In this document: piece by piece, positions 29,534-36,766 of the stretch
How the letters are laid out: the number at the start of each line of letters is the position of its first letter
Numbering within the stretch: position 1 is the stretch's first letter
Assembly (NCBI GenBank): GCA_015234065.1
Contig: JADFWS010000004.1
Coordinates: forward strand, 1-36,766
From: Candidatus Omnitrophota bacterium
GTDB taxonomy: Bacteria; Omnitrophota; Gorgyraeia; Zapsychrales; Fredricksoniimonadaceae
Length of the DNA stretch: 36,766 bases
Direction: 5' to 3'
Notes under the pieces: model-generated
Seen by the model: only the letters and a program-made list of their open reading frames with translations
The model's database searches: none
What the model was told of the DNA's origin: nothing
Position numbers and translations under genes: made by a program

Positions 29534-31642
29534 TTACCTTACTATAAACTGCACCGTCGAGCTCCGCCCAAAGTTATCCGCACATGTAATTTGGTACATC
29601 CCCGGCGTCATTGGCAGGAATAGCTTCTCCTGCGGCAACGCGGTCTTGTATAGCGCACCGTTGACGAACCAATAAAGTTTCTCAGCCTCGTGTGGCACCT
29701 TAGCCTGCAGATCGATCTCATGCGTGCTGCCAGCAACACCGGAAACAAAGTATTCTGCCCCGCCCGCTGGTGAAACGATCTCTGGCCGTTTGGCAGGATC
29801 AACGAAGGCGCCGCGGGTCATCGTGTTCTTGTCCAACCCGATTGATTTGACTGACAAGCCGTCGTTAGCTTCAGCTAAGACTGTTCCGGGCTTTACGTAC
29901 CAGACAACCGCGTTATTTGCATACATCCAATCAAAGAGCCTCACCGCCAGCGGTGTCGCTGCCTCTATGCCAACCAACGCCTTGGACGACTTGCCATTGA
30001 AATTCCCTAACCAGACGCCCACCGTGAACTCGGGATTATAAGCAAATGTCCAGGCATCACGCTGACCATAAGACGTGCCTGTCTTAAACGCGATCTTTGG
30101 ATTGATCTTCTCATTCCGATACAACCCGATTGACTGAAGCCGACCGGTATCCGAAAGAATGTCCGCGATAATATACGCAGCACCTTCATTAAGAAGCCTG
30201 CGTCCTAATGTCCCATCGTCTGCTTCAACCAAGGTGAACGGCTTGTAAACTCCCAGGCGGGCCATCATGGCATACGCATTGGTTAGTTCAATAAGACGAA
30301 CATCCGGCGACCCCAGCGTCAAAGACAGGCCATACCGATCCGGGTCCGGTGATAATGTCTTTAGTCCTGCATCCCGCAAAAGCTCATGCAGAACGCGATA
30401 GCCAACATCGTCCAGAACCTCGACCGCTGGGATGTTCAAAGAATCAACCAATGCGTCTCGAAGCGTAACCTGCCCACGGAAGGTTTTGTCATAGTTGTGC
30501 GGCAAATACTCGGCATAGCGAGACGGCACATCATCCAGAATGGTTCGGGTTGAATATCGGCCGGTTTGAAGTGCCAAGGCATAAGTGAACGGCTTGAGCG
30601 CCGATCCCGGAGAGCGACTGCTCAAAGCGCCGTTAACCTGACCCTGATCCGCCGCTGACATGAAGTCCGCAGAACCAACCAGCGCGCGCACCTTCCCGGT
30701 CCTGTTTTCTATGATGACAATCGCGCCGTTCGATACGCCCTGTCCTTTCAAATGATCGACCGTCTCTTTTAAGGCACTTTGGGCAAACTGTTGCAGGCGA
30801 GAATCGAGGCTGGTACGCACCGCCTTCTCACTCGTGAAGCGGCTCTTTATGTACAGTGCGAAATGCGGCGCTTCCTTGGGAAACTCGTAATAGCCAACGA
30901 TAACTGGCTGTTGTATCGCCTGCGCGTAAGCCTTCTGATCGATGTCCCCTGTCCGTAACATACTCGCCAGCACCCTGTCCCGGCGAACCTTGGCTCTTTG
31001 GGGATAACGATCCGGCCGTAGTCTGGATGGCGACTGTGGCAGCCCCGCAAGCAAAGCTGATTCAGCCAGCGTCAGGTCATCCGGTTCCTTGTCGAAATAA
31101 CGCAAGGATGCCGCCCGCACTCCATGAATGTTTCCGCCGTACGGAGCGAGCTCAACATACATCTTGAGGATCTTGGCCTTTGAATACAACTGCTCAAGGC
31201 GAATGGCATGGACAATCTCAATGACCTTGTTGACCATACTCCGCTTGCGCCCTTCGATAAGACGGATGGTCTGCATACTTATCGTCGATGCACCAGAAAT
31301 GATCCGGCCATTGCTCAAGTTGAGAAACGATGAGCGAATGATCGCCGACACATCAACGCCAGGATGCCGGTAGAAATTATGATCTTCTATCGAAAGCATA
31401 GCCTTGATAAAACGATCATCAAGTTTCGTCAGTTCCATCGGCAACTGCCACCGACCCTGGTCATTTAGGAAGGTGTAAAGAAGCCTCCCATCCTTATCAA
31501 GAACCTCTGTCGAATAGTGGATGTTCTTGATCGCATCTGTCGGTAATGGAACAATAGTCAAAACCAGACCATACAGGCCCACCGATAACGCGATCAGCGC
31601 CACACATCCGAACAGGATTCGCTTAAGGATCTTTATCCGCAT
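29534..31642 (-). CDS. pbpC: Penicillin-binding protein 1C (transglycosylase/transpeptidase)
   Basis: 702 residues. One N-terminal transmembrane anchor (about 9-30), then a GT51 glycosyltransferase domain with Glu86 in SIEDHNFYRHPG and 'GASTISMQTIRLI', then a transpeptidase domain with the active Ser347 in SPGSALK, 'SLNIPAV' and 'KTGTSYGQRDAW', and a C-terminal BiPBP_C domain ('SPAGGAEYFV'). All catalytic motifs are intact. It polymerises and may crosslink murein in the periplasm. The ATG at 31640-31642 lies 1 bp after the stop of the alpha-2-macroglobulin gene; the longer open frame overlaps that gene and is rejected. The pbpC-A2M pair is a known bacterial operon. Confidence 0.95.
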   Translation of the reverse strand: MRIKILKRILFGCVALIALSVGLYGLVLTIVPLPTDAIKNIHYSTEVLDKDGRLLYTFLNDQGRWQLPMELTKLDDRFIKAMLSIEDHNFYRHPGVDVSAIIRSSFLNLSNGRIISGASTISMQTIRLIEGRKRSMVNKVIEIVHAIRLEQLYSKAKILKMYVELAPYGGNIHGVRAASLRYFDKEPDDLTLAESALLAGLPQSPSRLRPDRYPQRAKVRRDRVLASMLRTGDIDQKAYAQAIQQPVIVGYYEFPKEAPHFALYIKSRFTSEKAVRTSLDSRLQQFAQSALKETVDHLKGQGVSNGAIVIIENRTGKVRALVGSADFMSAADQGQVNGALSSRSPGSALKPFTYALALQTGRYSTRTILDDVPSRYAEYLPHNYDKTFRGQVTLRDALVDSLNIPAVEVLDDVGYRVLHELLRDAGLKTLSPDPDRYGLSLTLGSPDVRLIELTNAYAMMARLGVYKPFTLVEADDGTLGRRLLNEGAAYIIADILSDTGRLQSIGLYRNEKINPKIAFKTGTSYGQRDAWTFAYNPEFTVGVWLGNFNGKSSKALVGIEAATPLAVRLFDWMYANNAVVWYVKPGTVLAEANDGLSVKSIGLDKNTMTRGAFVDPAKRPEIVSPAGGAEYFVSGVAGSTHEIDLQAKVPHEAEKLYWFVNGALYKTALPQEKLFLPMTPGMYQITCADNFGRSSTVQFIVR

Positions 31643-31643
31643 A

Positions 31644-34600
31644 TTATTCCACAACCTGAACTCTGCCCTGTCCATTCACACTGACAATCGACGGATCATA
31701 CATTTCTTCCGCCTTAACCGCAGGCAGAACAAAGCCGCCCTTGGTGACTGCCCGGACAATATACCGATAATGCTCAACCCCGCCCTTAACATCTAAGAAC
31801 AGCACCAACCGATCATCACGAATGTCCATGTGAACCGGCTCGATCATGTCGCCAGAAATCCAGTCCATCTTCTCAGTCGTCTTAAGCCGCGGATTTTCGA
31901 TCTCGAAACCAGCCGGCAATAGATCTTCGACAACGATATTATCCAAACCTGCCGCTCCTTCGATCTTAAAATCCACAACCACAGTATCGCCGTGCTTTAT
32001 TGCATTGAGATCTACGGGCTTACCGTCACGATTCAAAAAAGTCCGGCGAATCTTAATTCCACTGTCCTTCTCCTGGGCCGTCCCAGCTGTTGGCACACCC
32101 TCGGATGTCCAATAAACATACGCCGTTCCTTTACCGGCAACTGAAACCTCAACCGTCTTACCGGCAAGGTCGAGATCAGACACTTCCAAACCGTTATGAC
32201 TGGTGAACTCACGCACAGCGTCACCAATCTTGACGGTTCCGTTGAACTCGATATTCTCCTGGGTAAAATAACGGGCATATTTACCCAGAGCGATCAACGC
32301 CTGAGCATTTTCCTGAGTTGATGCCCACTGGCCGTTAGTCATGGCCTTCTCAAGACGAGAAACAAGAACAGGAACCATTGCGTTCTGCGGCTCAAGATCC
32401 ATATAGATCGACAAGACCACGGCATTTTGCCTGACATACGACATCAGATTTCCGCCGAGTTCGCGCTTAACCTGGTCGTCCGGGAAACTCTGCCCTAAGG
32501 TTTCCTCCACAGCCTTTCTATCACCAAGAGCGCTCAAAGCCGCCGCAACATAACACCTTGATTCAGCGGGCAGCTTATCTTTCATCTCCTGCAGACGACG
32601 GATCCAGGACGCATTGATCCTCCCCGCCTTGGCCAGAACATACGCCGCGTACGCCTTGAGCTCTGGGGTATATGCTTCGTCCTTCTTTGCTAACACACCT
32701 TCAAGGTACCCCAATGCCAATATCTTGGCGAATTGCGGAACGGCATATCCCGCCTTATCAGCTTCAACTAGGAAGTCCGTGGCATAGACGCTGCCGTAAA
32801 CATATTCATTGCGCTCCCCCTGCCACATTGAGAACCCGCCCCACAATGTCTGCATGGAAAGAACCCGTTCTATGCCGGCATTAACGAGTTTGCTTATGGT
32901 ATCGGGATTGTATTTCCGGCTATCCATGGTCATCGCCAGATCCCTCAAATACAACAGCGGAAATACCGTCGATGTGGTTTGCTCAATACAACCGTAAGGA
33001 TACTTAAGAAGATACCCCAAACCACCGGAGATCTTTAAGGACGGCATACCGGAAATGATCAGCTTCGTGCGGGCCGTTCCATCAAGCCAGCCAGCCGGGA
33101 TCGTCAACGGTTTCGCAGATCCCGCAGGCACTTCAAGAACACCGTTCAATGTGGACCAACCGACCGGTGGTCTGACCGCGATCTCTGTGGTCCTGGACAC
33201 GTTATCATTCCGCAGTGTTGCGCTGATCTTAATTTCACCTTTTTGCGGCGTGGCCGGGGCCTTCAACTTAAAGGTAACAACGCCTTCCTTATTCGGGGCG
33301 AGCGTCACTACCTGCTTCTTCTCACCCGTCACTGCAAAGCTGTTCGGCACATCCAGTGAAACAACTACATCCCCCGCCTCTTTTGTCATATTCGATACGG
33401 AAATAGACAGAAGGAACTCATCGTTCATGGATAAGAAGCGCGGCAGGAACGGATTCAAGACCACCGGCTCAACAACCTTCACTTCTCCATCCTGAGCGAC
33501 AAAGTCACTTTCACCAGCACCGACAATGATCCACTTCAACTTACCGTTGAATTCCGGTATGGTGAACTCAACCTGGGCTTTTCCGTCAGCATCAGTCACG
33601 ATCTGACTCTTCCAAAGTGCGATGCTCTTCACCCTCTTGGCATTGACCGGATTGTAATGTTTAGCATCATACGACTTGTCGCCGGACGGTGAAGAATCCG
33701 CGGCAGCCTTACTTTCTTCCAACTCCGGCATTAGAAGAGAATAAATATCACTCGTCTGGAAGCCATTCGTGCGCTTGCCATAGAAGAAGTTAAACGCATC
33801 CGGAGTCTTATAACCTGTCAGACGCAAGATCGCGTCATCGACCAGGGCAACAGAGAACTCAATAGGCTTCCCTGCCGGACCTTTAATATCCAACTTAACC
33901 GTGTCATTTGGACGCGCCTCAGCGGGAACACTAACATCAACCACGGTCTTATGAGCATCATTGTTCACCATGATCGGGACAATCCCATACCCACGATGTG
34001 ACGTCCACTGTCCTCCAACCGTAACCGGCCGGATCACCGTGAGTGAACAATAAGCATTAGGCGAAAACTCCTCAGTGACCGAAATAGCTTCCTGCTGGGC
34101 AGCCGCTCCCACATCCAGCGTCTTACTCAGAAATACCTTATCTGTTGCGCAAGTCAGCAAGGCTTTGCCGGCAAGCGGGGACTTGATGGATAACTGCGCT
34201 GTTTCTCCAACAGCATATGAAACTTTATCAAAGGCCAGGTCAATCCTGTCCGGCCGTTCCTTGGCCCAACTAACGACGCCTGGCCCTTCAACAAAAAGCT
34301 TAACCGAAGACGCATGAGCATTATCCCCTGATCCCTTGAATCTCAGGATATAATCGCCTGCGGATTGCGGCGTGAAAGCAAATGTTCCTGCCCCGTCTTG
34401 CGGCGTTAATGTTTTATGATCAAAGCAATCCTCACGGCTTTCTGTGATCCATTGCCACTCGCCCTTATCGCCCTTCTTAATCATGCTGCTCCAAATGACC
34501 TTGCAGACATCCGCGCTAACTTCTGCCGCGGGTGCCTTTGTGCCATCCGGCAAAAGGGCAACATAATCAAACTTCACTTCTTGACCCAGAATGCCGTTCC

Positions 34601-36479
34601 CCTCGATCTGAGGCTTCACACCGACGTAATAAGGATAAACATCAATGTTCCTGTCCTCGTAAACTGAAGATCCGCGCCCACCGATCTCTTTCGCAGTCAC
34701 GCGAACAGACATCTCCAGGGCTGACGGCGGCAACTTAACATCACCAATCTTGATCTCAAACGCAGCATTGCCATTCTCGTCCGACTTCTTAATGGCCAGA
34801 TACTCACGCTTAAAGGTAAACGCACGCGTGTCATCAGAAAATGAAAAGCCCTTGTAGTCTTTCGGCTCAAACTTAACCGCTTTGAGGTTGTACGACACAT
34901 CGATATCCCGTCCTGATGCCGGCGCGCCAAAGTTCTGCTGAACATTAACCTCGACCGGAACCGCCTCTTCCTTCTTAAAGCGCTTGTCCGCAACCTTCGC
35001 CGCAACCTTCAGACTGTCCGGCACAAACTCTTCAACATTTAACTTAGCCTCACCTATCGGCTTGTCGCTACCTGGGATCTTCAAGGCGATCTTATATTCG
35101 CCGGTCAAAGCGTAGTCAGGCAGCTCAACTTCAACATCCGCTGTGCCAAACTTATTAAGAACCGCGTTATAGTCCTTGAACTTCTTTCCATCGGGACGGG
35201 AAATCTCAAAAATAACCGGAAAACTATCTGGGATCTTTACGCCAGGCGCACGAACAATCGTTCGCACATTAGCCTTCTCTCCGGGACGATATACGCCACG
35301 GTCGCTATAAATAAACCCTTCATAACCTGCGCTCAGATACGGCCGGCCCTGAATATCAAAGTCCGTCTCGGAGATCGTATTGCTGGCAACCTCCAGATAT
35401 GACATATCCGCATCTTTGGAAACCGTAACAACAAATGGCTCCCTGTCCTTGCCAAAATCAACATCCTTAAATCTCATCAAACCATTCTCATCTGTCTGTC
35501 CCTCGACGATTAGCTGATTGGTTTTACTTAAAACCTTAACAGTTGCACCGGCCACAGGTGTTGTGTCCTTTAGAGAACAAGCCCAGACCAGGAGCTCCCG
35601 AGGCCCCTTCTTTAAGAGAATACCAATGTCCGTAACAAGGACGATCTTAGAATCCCCGCTGCCCTCTCCTGTTGGGTCAGACGCCGTGATATGAAATAAC
35701 CCTTGCTGGTTCTCGGGCAAAAGGCTTTTCAGATCGATCTGCGCTTCCTTAATAACATTAAGTCCGGCGACAATAGGAATGTCCCTGGTTACAAGATCAA
35801 CCCCAATGTCCTGCGGTCCTCGGTAATCTCCGGTGTTGTTCAAGAAATATACGACGTTATTATCATAAAGACGATGCACGGCAAGATGCACCTTGCTCAG
35901 GTTTACAGCCTCAAATGGAATGATCCTGTTCCCCTTCAACCCCAAATACATCCCCGGAACCTTAAATCGCACAGTCGGCTCATAATCAGGAATAACAACA
36001 TCCGCAGTATCGCCCTCTTTGAGTACAGCACCGTCTTCAGACTTTAAGCCAGCCAAGATCTCAACGTGGTAAGTTTGTCCGGGCTTAAAGTCGCCGTGGA
36101 TCCTCATGCCTTCATAATCATCATCGACATAGAACTTTACCTCAGGCTTTATATCTACATATCCCTTAACATCGGCTTTACCAAGCGATTCGTTTAACTT
36201 CACAGCGATCGAGACATCTGTTCCGGACACTTCCGGCTTAATCTCGTTAACAGAGAGCTTGTTAGTCATAGACTTGACCGCATCCTGAACGTCCTTCGCC
36301 TTCTTTTGAAACAGATGCGTTAACGCCTCAAACCGGGCTCCGATAACATCAAAGATAGCGGGTCGTTGGAAGGATCCATTGCCCTCCATCACGCCCACAA
36401 TCTTTACCAGCCCGACGATATTTATCGTCGCGAACAGGACTGTGATCCAGAACCATCTTTGCTTGAACATGTCTTTCAT
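31644..36479 (-). CDS. Bacterial alpha-2-macroglobulin (YfhM-like), thioester type
   Basis: 1611 residues. A transmembrane helix near residues 9-30 replaces the lipoprotein signal of E. coli YfhM. A run of macroglobulin (MG) domains follows, including 'YLSAGYEGFIYSDRGVYRPG' (the conserved MG signature). The thioester motif CIEQ (Cys1164-Gln1167) in YPYGCIEQTTS is followed by an alpha-toroid ('GGFSMWQGERNEYVYGS') and a receptor-binding-like C-terminal domain. Such proteins trap foreign proteases in the periplasm, while the PBP1C partner repairs murein. I start it at 36477-36479 after GGGGAG and CAGGA; a longer N-terminus of 9 residues is possible. Confidence 0.93.
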   Translation of the reverse strand: MKDMFKQRWFWITVLFATINIVGLVKIVGVMEGNGSFQRPAIFDVIGARFEALTHLFQKKAKDVQDAVKSMTNKLSVNEIKPEVSGTDVSIAVKLNESLGKADVKGYVDIKPEVKFYVDDDYEGMRIHGDFKPGQTYHVEILAGLKSEDGAVLKEGDTADVVIPDYEPTVRFKVPGMYLGLKGNRIIPFEAVNLSKVHLAVHRLYDNNVVYFLNNTGDYRGPQDIGVDLVTRDIPIVAGLNVIKEAQIDLKSLLPENQQGLFHITASDPTGEGSGDSKIVLVTDIGILLKKGPRELLVWACSLKDTTPVAGATVKVLSKTNQLIVEGQTDENGLMRFKDVDFGKDREPFVVTVSKDADMSYLEVASNTISETDFDIQGRPYLSAGYEGFIYSDRGVYRPGEKANVRTIVRAPGVKIPDSFPVIFEISRPDGKKFKDYNAVLNKFGTADVEVELPDYALTGEYKIALKIPGSDKPIGEAKLNVEEFVPDSLKVAAKVADKRFKKEEAVPVEVNVQQNFGAPASGRDIDVSYNLKAVKFEPKDYKGFSFSDDTRAFTFKREYLAIKKSDENGNAAFEIKIGDVKLPPSALEMSVRVTAKEIGGRGSSVYEDRNIDVYPYYVGVKPQIEGNGILGQEVKFDYVALLPDGTKAPAAEVSADVCKVIWSSMIKKGDKGEWQWITESREDCFDHKTLTPQDGAGTFAFTPQSAGDYILRFKGSGDNAHASSVKLFVEGPGVVSWAKERPDRIDLAFDKVSYAVGETAQLSIKSPLAGKALLTCATDKVFLSKTLDVGAAAQQEAISVTEEFSPNAYCSLTVIRPVTVGGQWTSHRGYGIVPIMVNNDAHKTVVDVSVPAEARPNDTVKLDIKGPAGKPIEFSVALVDDAILRLTGYKTPDAFNFFYGKRTNGFQTSDIYSLLMPELEESKAAADSSPSGDKSYDAKHYNPVNAKRVKSIALWKSQIVTDADGKAQVEFTIPEFNGKLKWIIVGAGESDFVAQDGEVKVVEPVVLNPFLPRFLSMNDEFLLSISVSNMTKEAGDVVVSLDVPNSFAVTGEKKQVVTLAPNKEGVVTFKLKAPATPQKGEIKISATLRNDNVSRTTEIAVRPPVGWSTLNGVLEVPAGSAKPLTIPAGWLDGTARTKLIISGMPSLKISGGLGYLLKYPYGCIEQTTSTVFPLLYLRDLAMTMDSRKYNPDTISKLVNAGIERVLSMQTLWGGFSMWQGERNEYVYGSVYATDFLVEADKAGYAVPQFAKILALGYLEGVLAKKDEAYTPELKAYAAYVLAKAGRINASWIRRLQEMKDKLPAESRCYVAAALSALGDRKAVEETLGQSFPDDQVKRELGGNLMSYVRQNAVVLSIYMDLEPQNAMVPVLVSRLEKAMTNGQWASTQENAQALIALGKYARYFTQENIEFNGTVKIGDAVREFTSHNGLEVSDLDLAGKTVEVSVAGKGTAYVYWTSEGVPTAGTAQEKDSGIKIRRTFLNRDGKPVDLNAIKHGDTVVVDFKIEGAAGLDNIVVEDLLPAGFEIENPRLKTTEKMDWISGDMIEPVHMDIRDDRLVLFLDVKGGVEHYRYIVRAVTKGGFVLPAVKAEEMYDPSIVSVNGQGRVQVVE

Positions 36480-36527
36480 TGTCCTGCTCCCCTCTGAATT
36501 AAACACACACTTAAAATATCCTTGTGA

Positions 36528-36766
36528 TTATATCCCTTTTCCCAGCAAAGGGTTATAAGAACTCCTTAACAATCTTGTACGAAGAAAGACATCAGTCGAT
36601 GCCGGCAACAAAAGTGTTTTCTCTTTGTCACAACATGGTGACAACTTCAGCTCTTGAATAAAATCAATGTCCACATATGGAAACTTTACTTTAACCAACC
36701 AATAGTCTGTGATCTCTATTAATCCGGGATCATCTATATCCTTAATTCCTACTGTCTCATTAATAA
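36528..36766 (-). CDS. C-terminal end of an unrecognised protein (partial)
   Basis: A 78-codon open frame enters from the right edge and stops at a TAA at 36528-36530. The visible tail contains 'ITDYWLVKVKFPYVDIDF' and 'LSPCCDKEKTLLLPAS', then a basic end. No family is recognisable from this part. It ends 48 bp before the alpha-2-macroglobulin start on the same strand, with no clear terminator or promoter in the gap, so it could be the upstream gene of the same operon. The composition is protein-like, but the start lies outside the window. Confidence 0.55.
   Translation of the reverse strand, partial: INETVGIKDIDDPGLIEITDYWLVKVKFPYVDIDFIQELKLSPCCDKEKTLLLPASTDVFLRTRLLRSSYNPLLGKGI

Noticed and set aside
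36625-36644. Palindrome TTGTCAC-N6-GTGACAA resembling an operator
   Set aside because: It lies inside the probable coding sequence of the partial right-edge gene and its arms differ from the GCGACA/TGTCGC set; one copy only.
1-36766. tRNA, rRNA, CRISPR array, insertion sequence or attachment site
   Set aside because: No cloverleaf with a TTCGAATC-type arm, no rRNA-like block, no regularly spaced repeats, no transposase or integrase and no long terminal repeats were seen on either strand.

Overview
The window looks like a chromosomal piece of an uncultured Gram-negative-type bacterium, most probably Candidatus Omnitrophota (OP3). Three things point there. The long exported protein at 10065-12917 has an N-terminal segment (for example the stretch around 'LWVNLSPYEKDRIIP') that I associate from memory with Omnitrophota exported proteins. 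The gene set includes LPS-bacterium-style periplasmic genes (PBP1C with a bacterial alpha-2-macroglobulin), type IV prepilins and lipoproteins. The pathways are DOXP isoprenoid and type II fatty acid synthesis. The assignment is an inference and no search was run. No rRNA, tRNA or CRISPR array was recognised.

Layout. (1) 1-5131, minus strand: housekeeping genes in the order folE-folB-fxsA and then fabG-acpP-fabF-leuB-asd, covering folate, fatty acid and leucine/aspartate-family synthesis. (2) 5316-10062: a PHP-type histidinol phosphatase, then ispG on minus divergent from ispH-murB-alkD on plus, covering isoprenoid, peptidoglycan and DNA repair functions. (3) 10065-14514, minus: a 950-residue exported-looking protein that combines an Omnitrophota-type N-terminus, a possible acetyltransferase fold and tandem HTH-like repeats, then a lipoprotein, a coiled-coil membrane protein and a lipoprotein cyclophilin in one operon. 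(4) 14582-21042, minus: nadC with a HEAT-like secreted protein and a CPBP membrane protease, and a type IV (pseudo)pilin operon.

(5) 21287-29508 is the accessory part and the most interesting region. Downstream of a lone response regulator gene's promoter lies a tight six-gene operon (25961-26086 down to 21854): a small ORF, an AAA+ ATPase, a 72-residue protein, a DnaB-like RecA-fold ATPase with a broken Walker A motif, a MORN-repeat/DUF6745 protein and an agmatine-deiminase-like protein. Next to it is a second operon: a Cas4-like plus DEDD exonuclease fusion (DUF2779), a WYL-domain regulator and a GIY-YIG-like protein. Three copies of an 18-bp palindrome, GCGACA-N6-TGTCGC, lie in the control regions of the two operons. 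Two of them bracket the promoter of the WYL operon. I infer that the WYL protein controls both operons as one regulon, as WYL repressors do in phage-defence loci, and that this is a candidate undescribed defence or stress module.

(6) 29534-36479, minus: the periplasmic pair pbpC and an alpha-2-macroglobulin homologue with an intact thioester motif, preceded by the C-terminal end of an unrecognised gene that runs off the window.

Most genes are tightly packed with ATGA overlaps. Promoters are often of the extended -10 type (TGnTATAAT), and several terminators are visible at operon ends.
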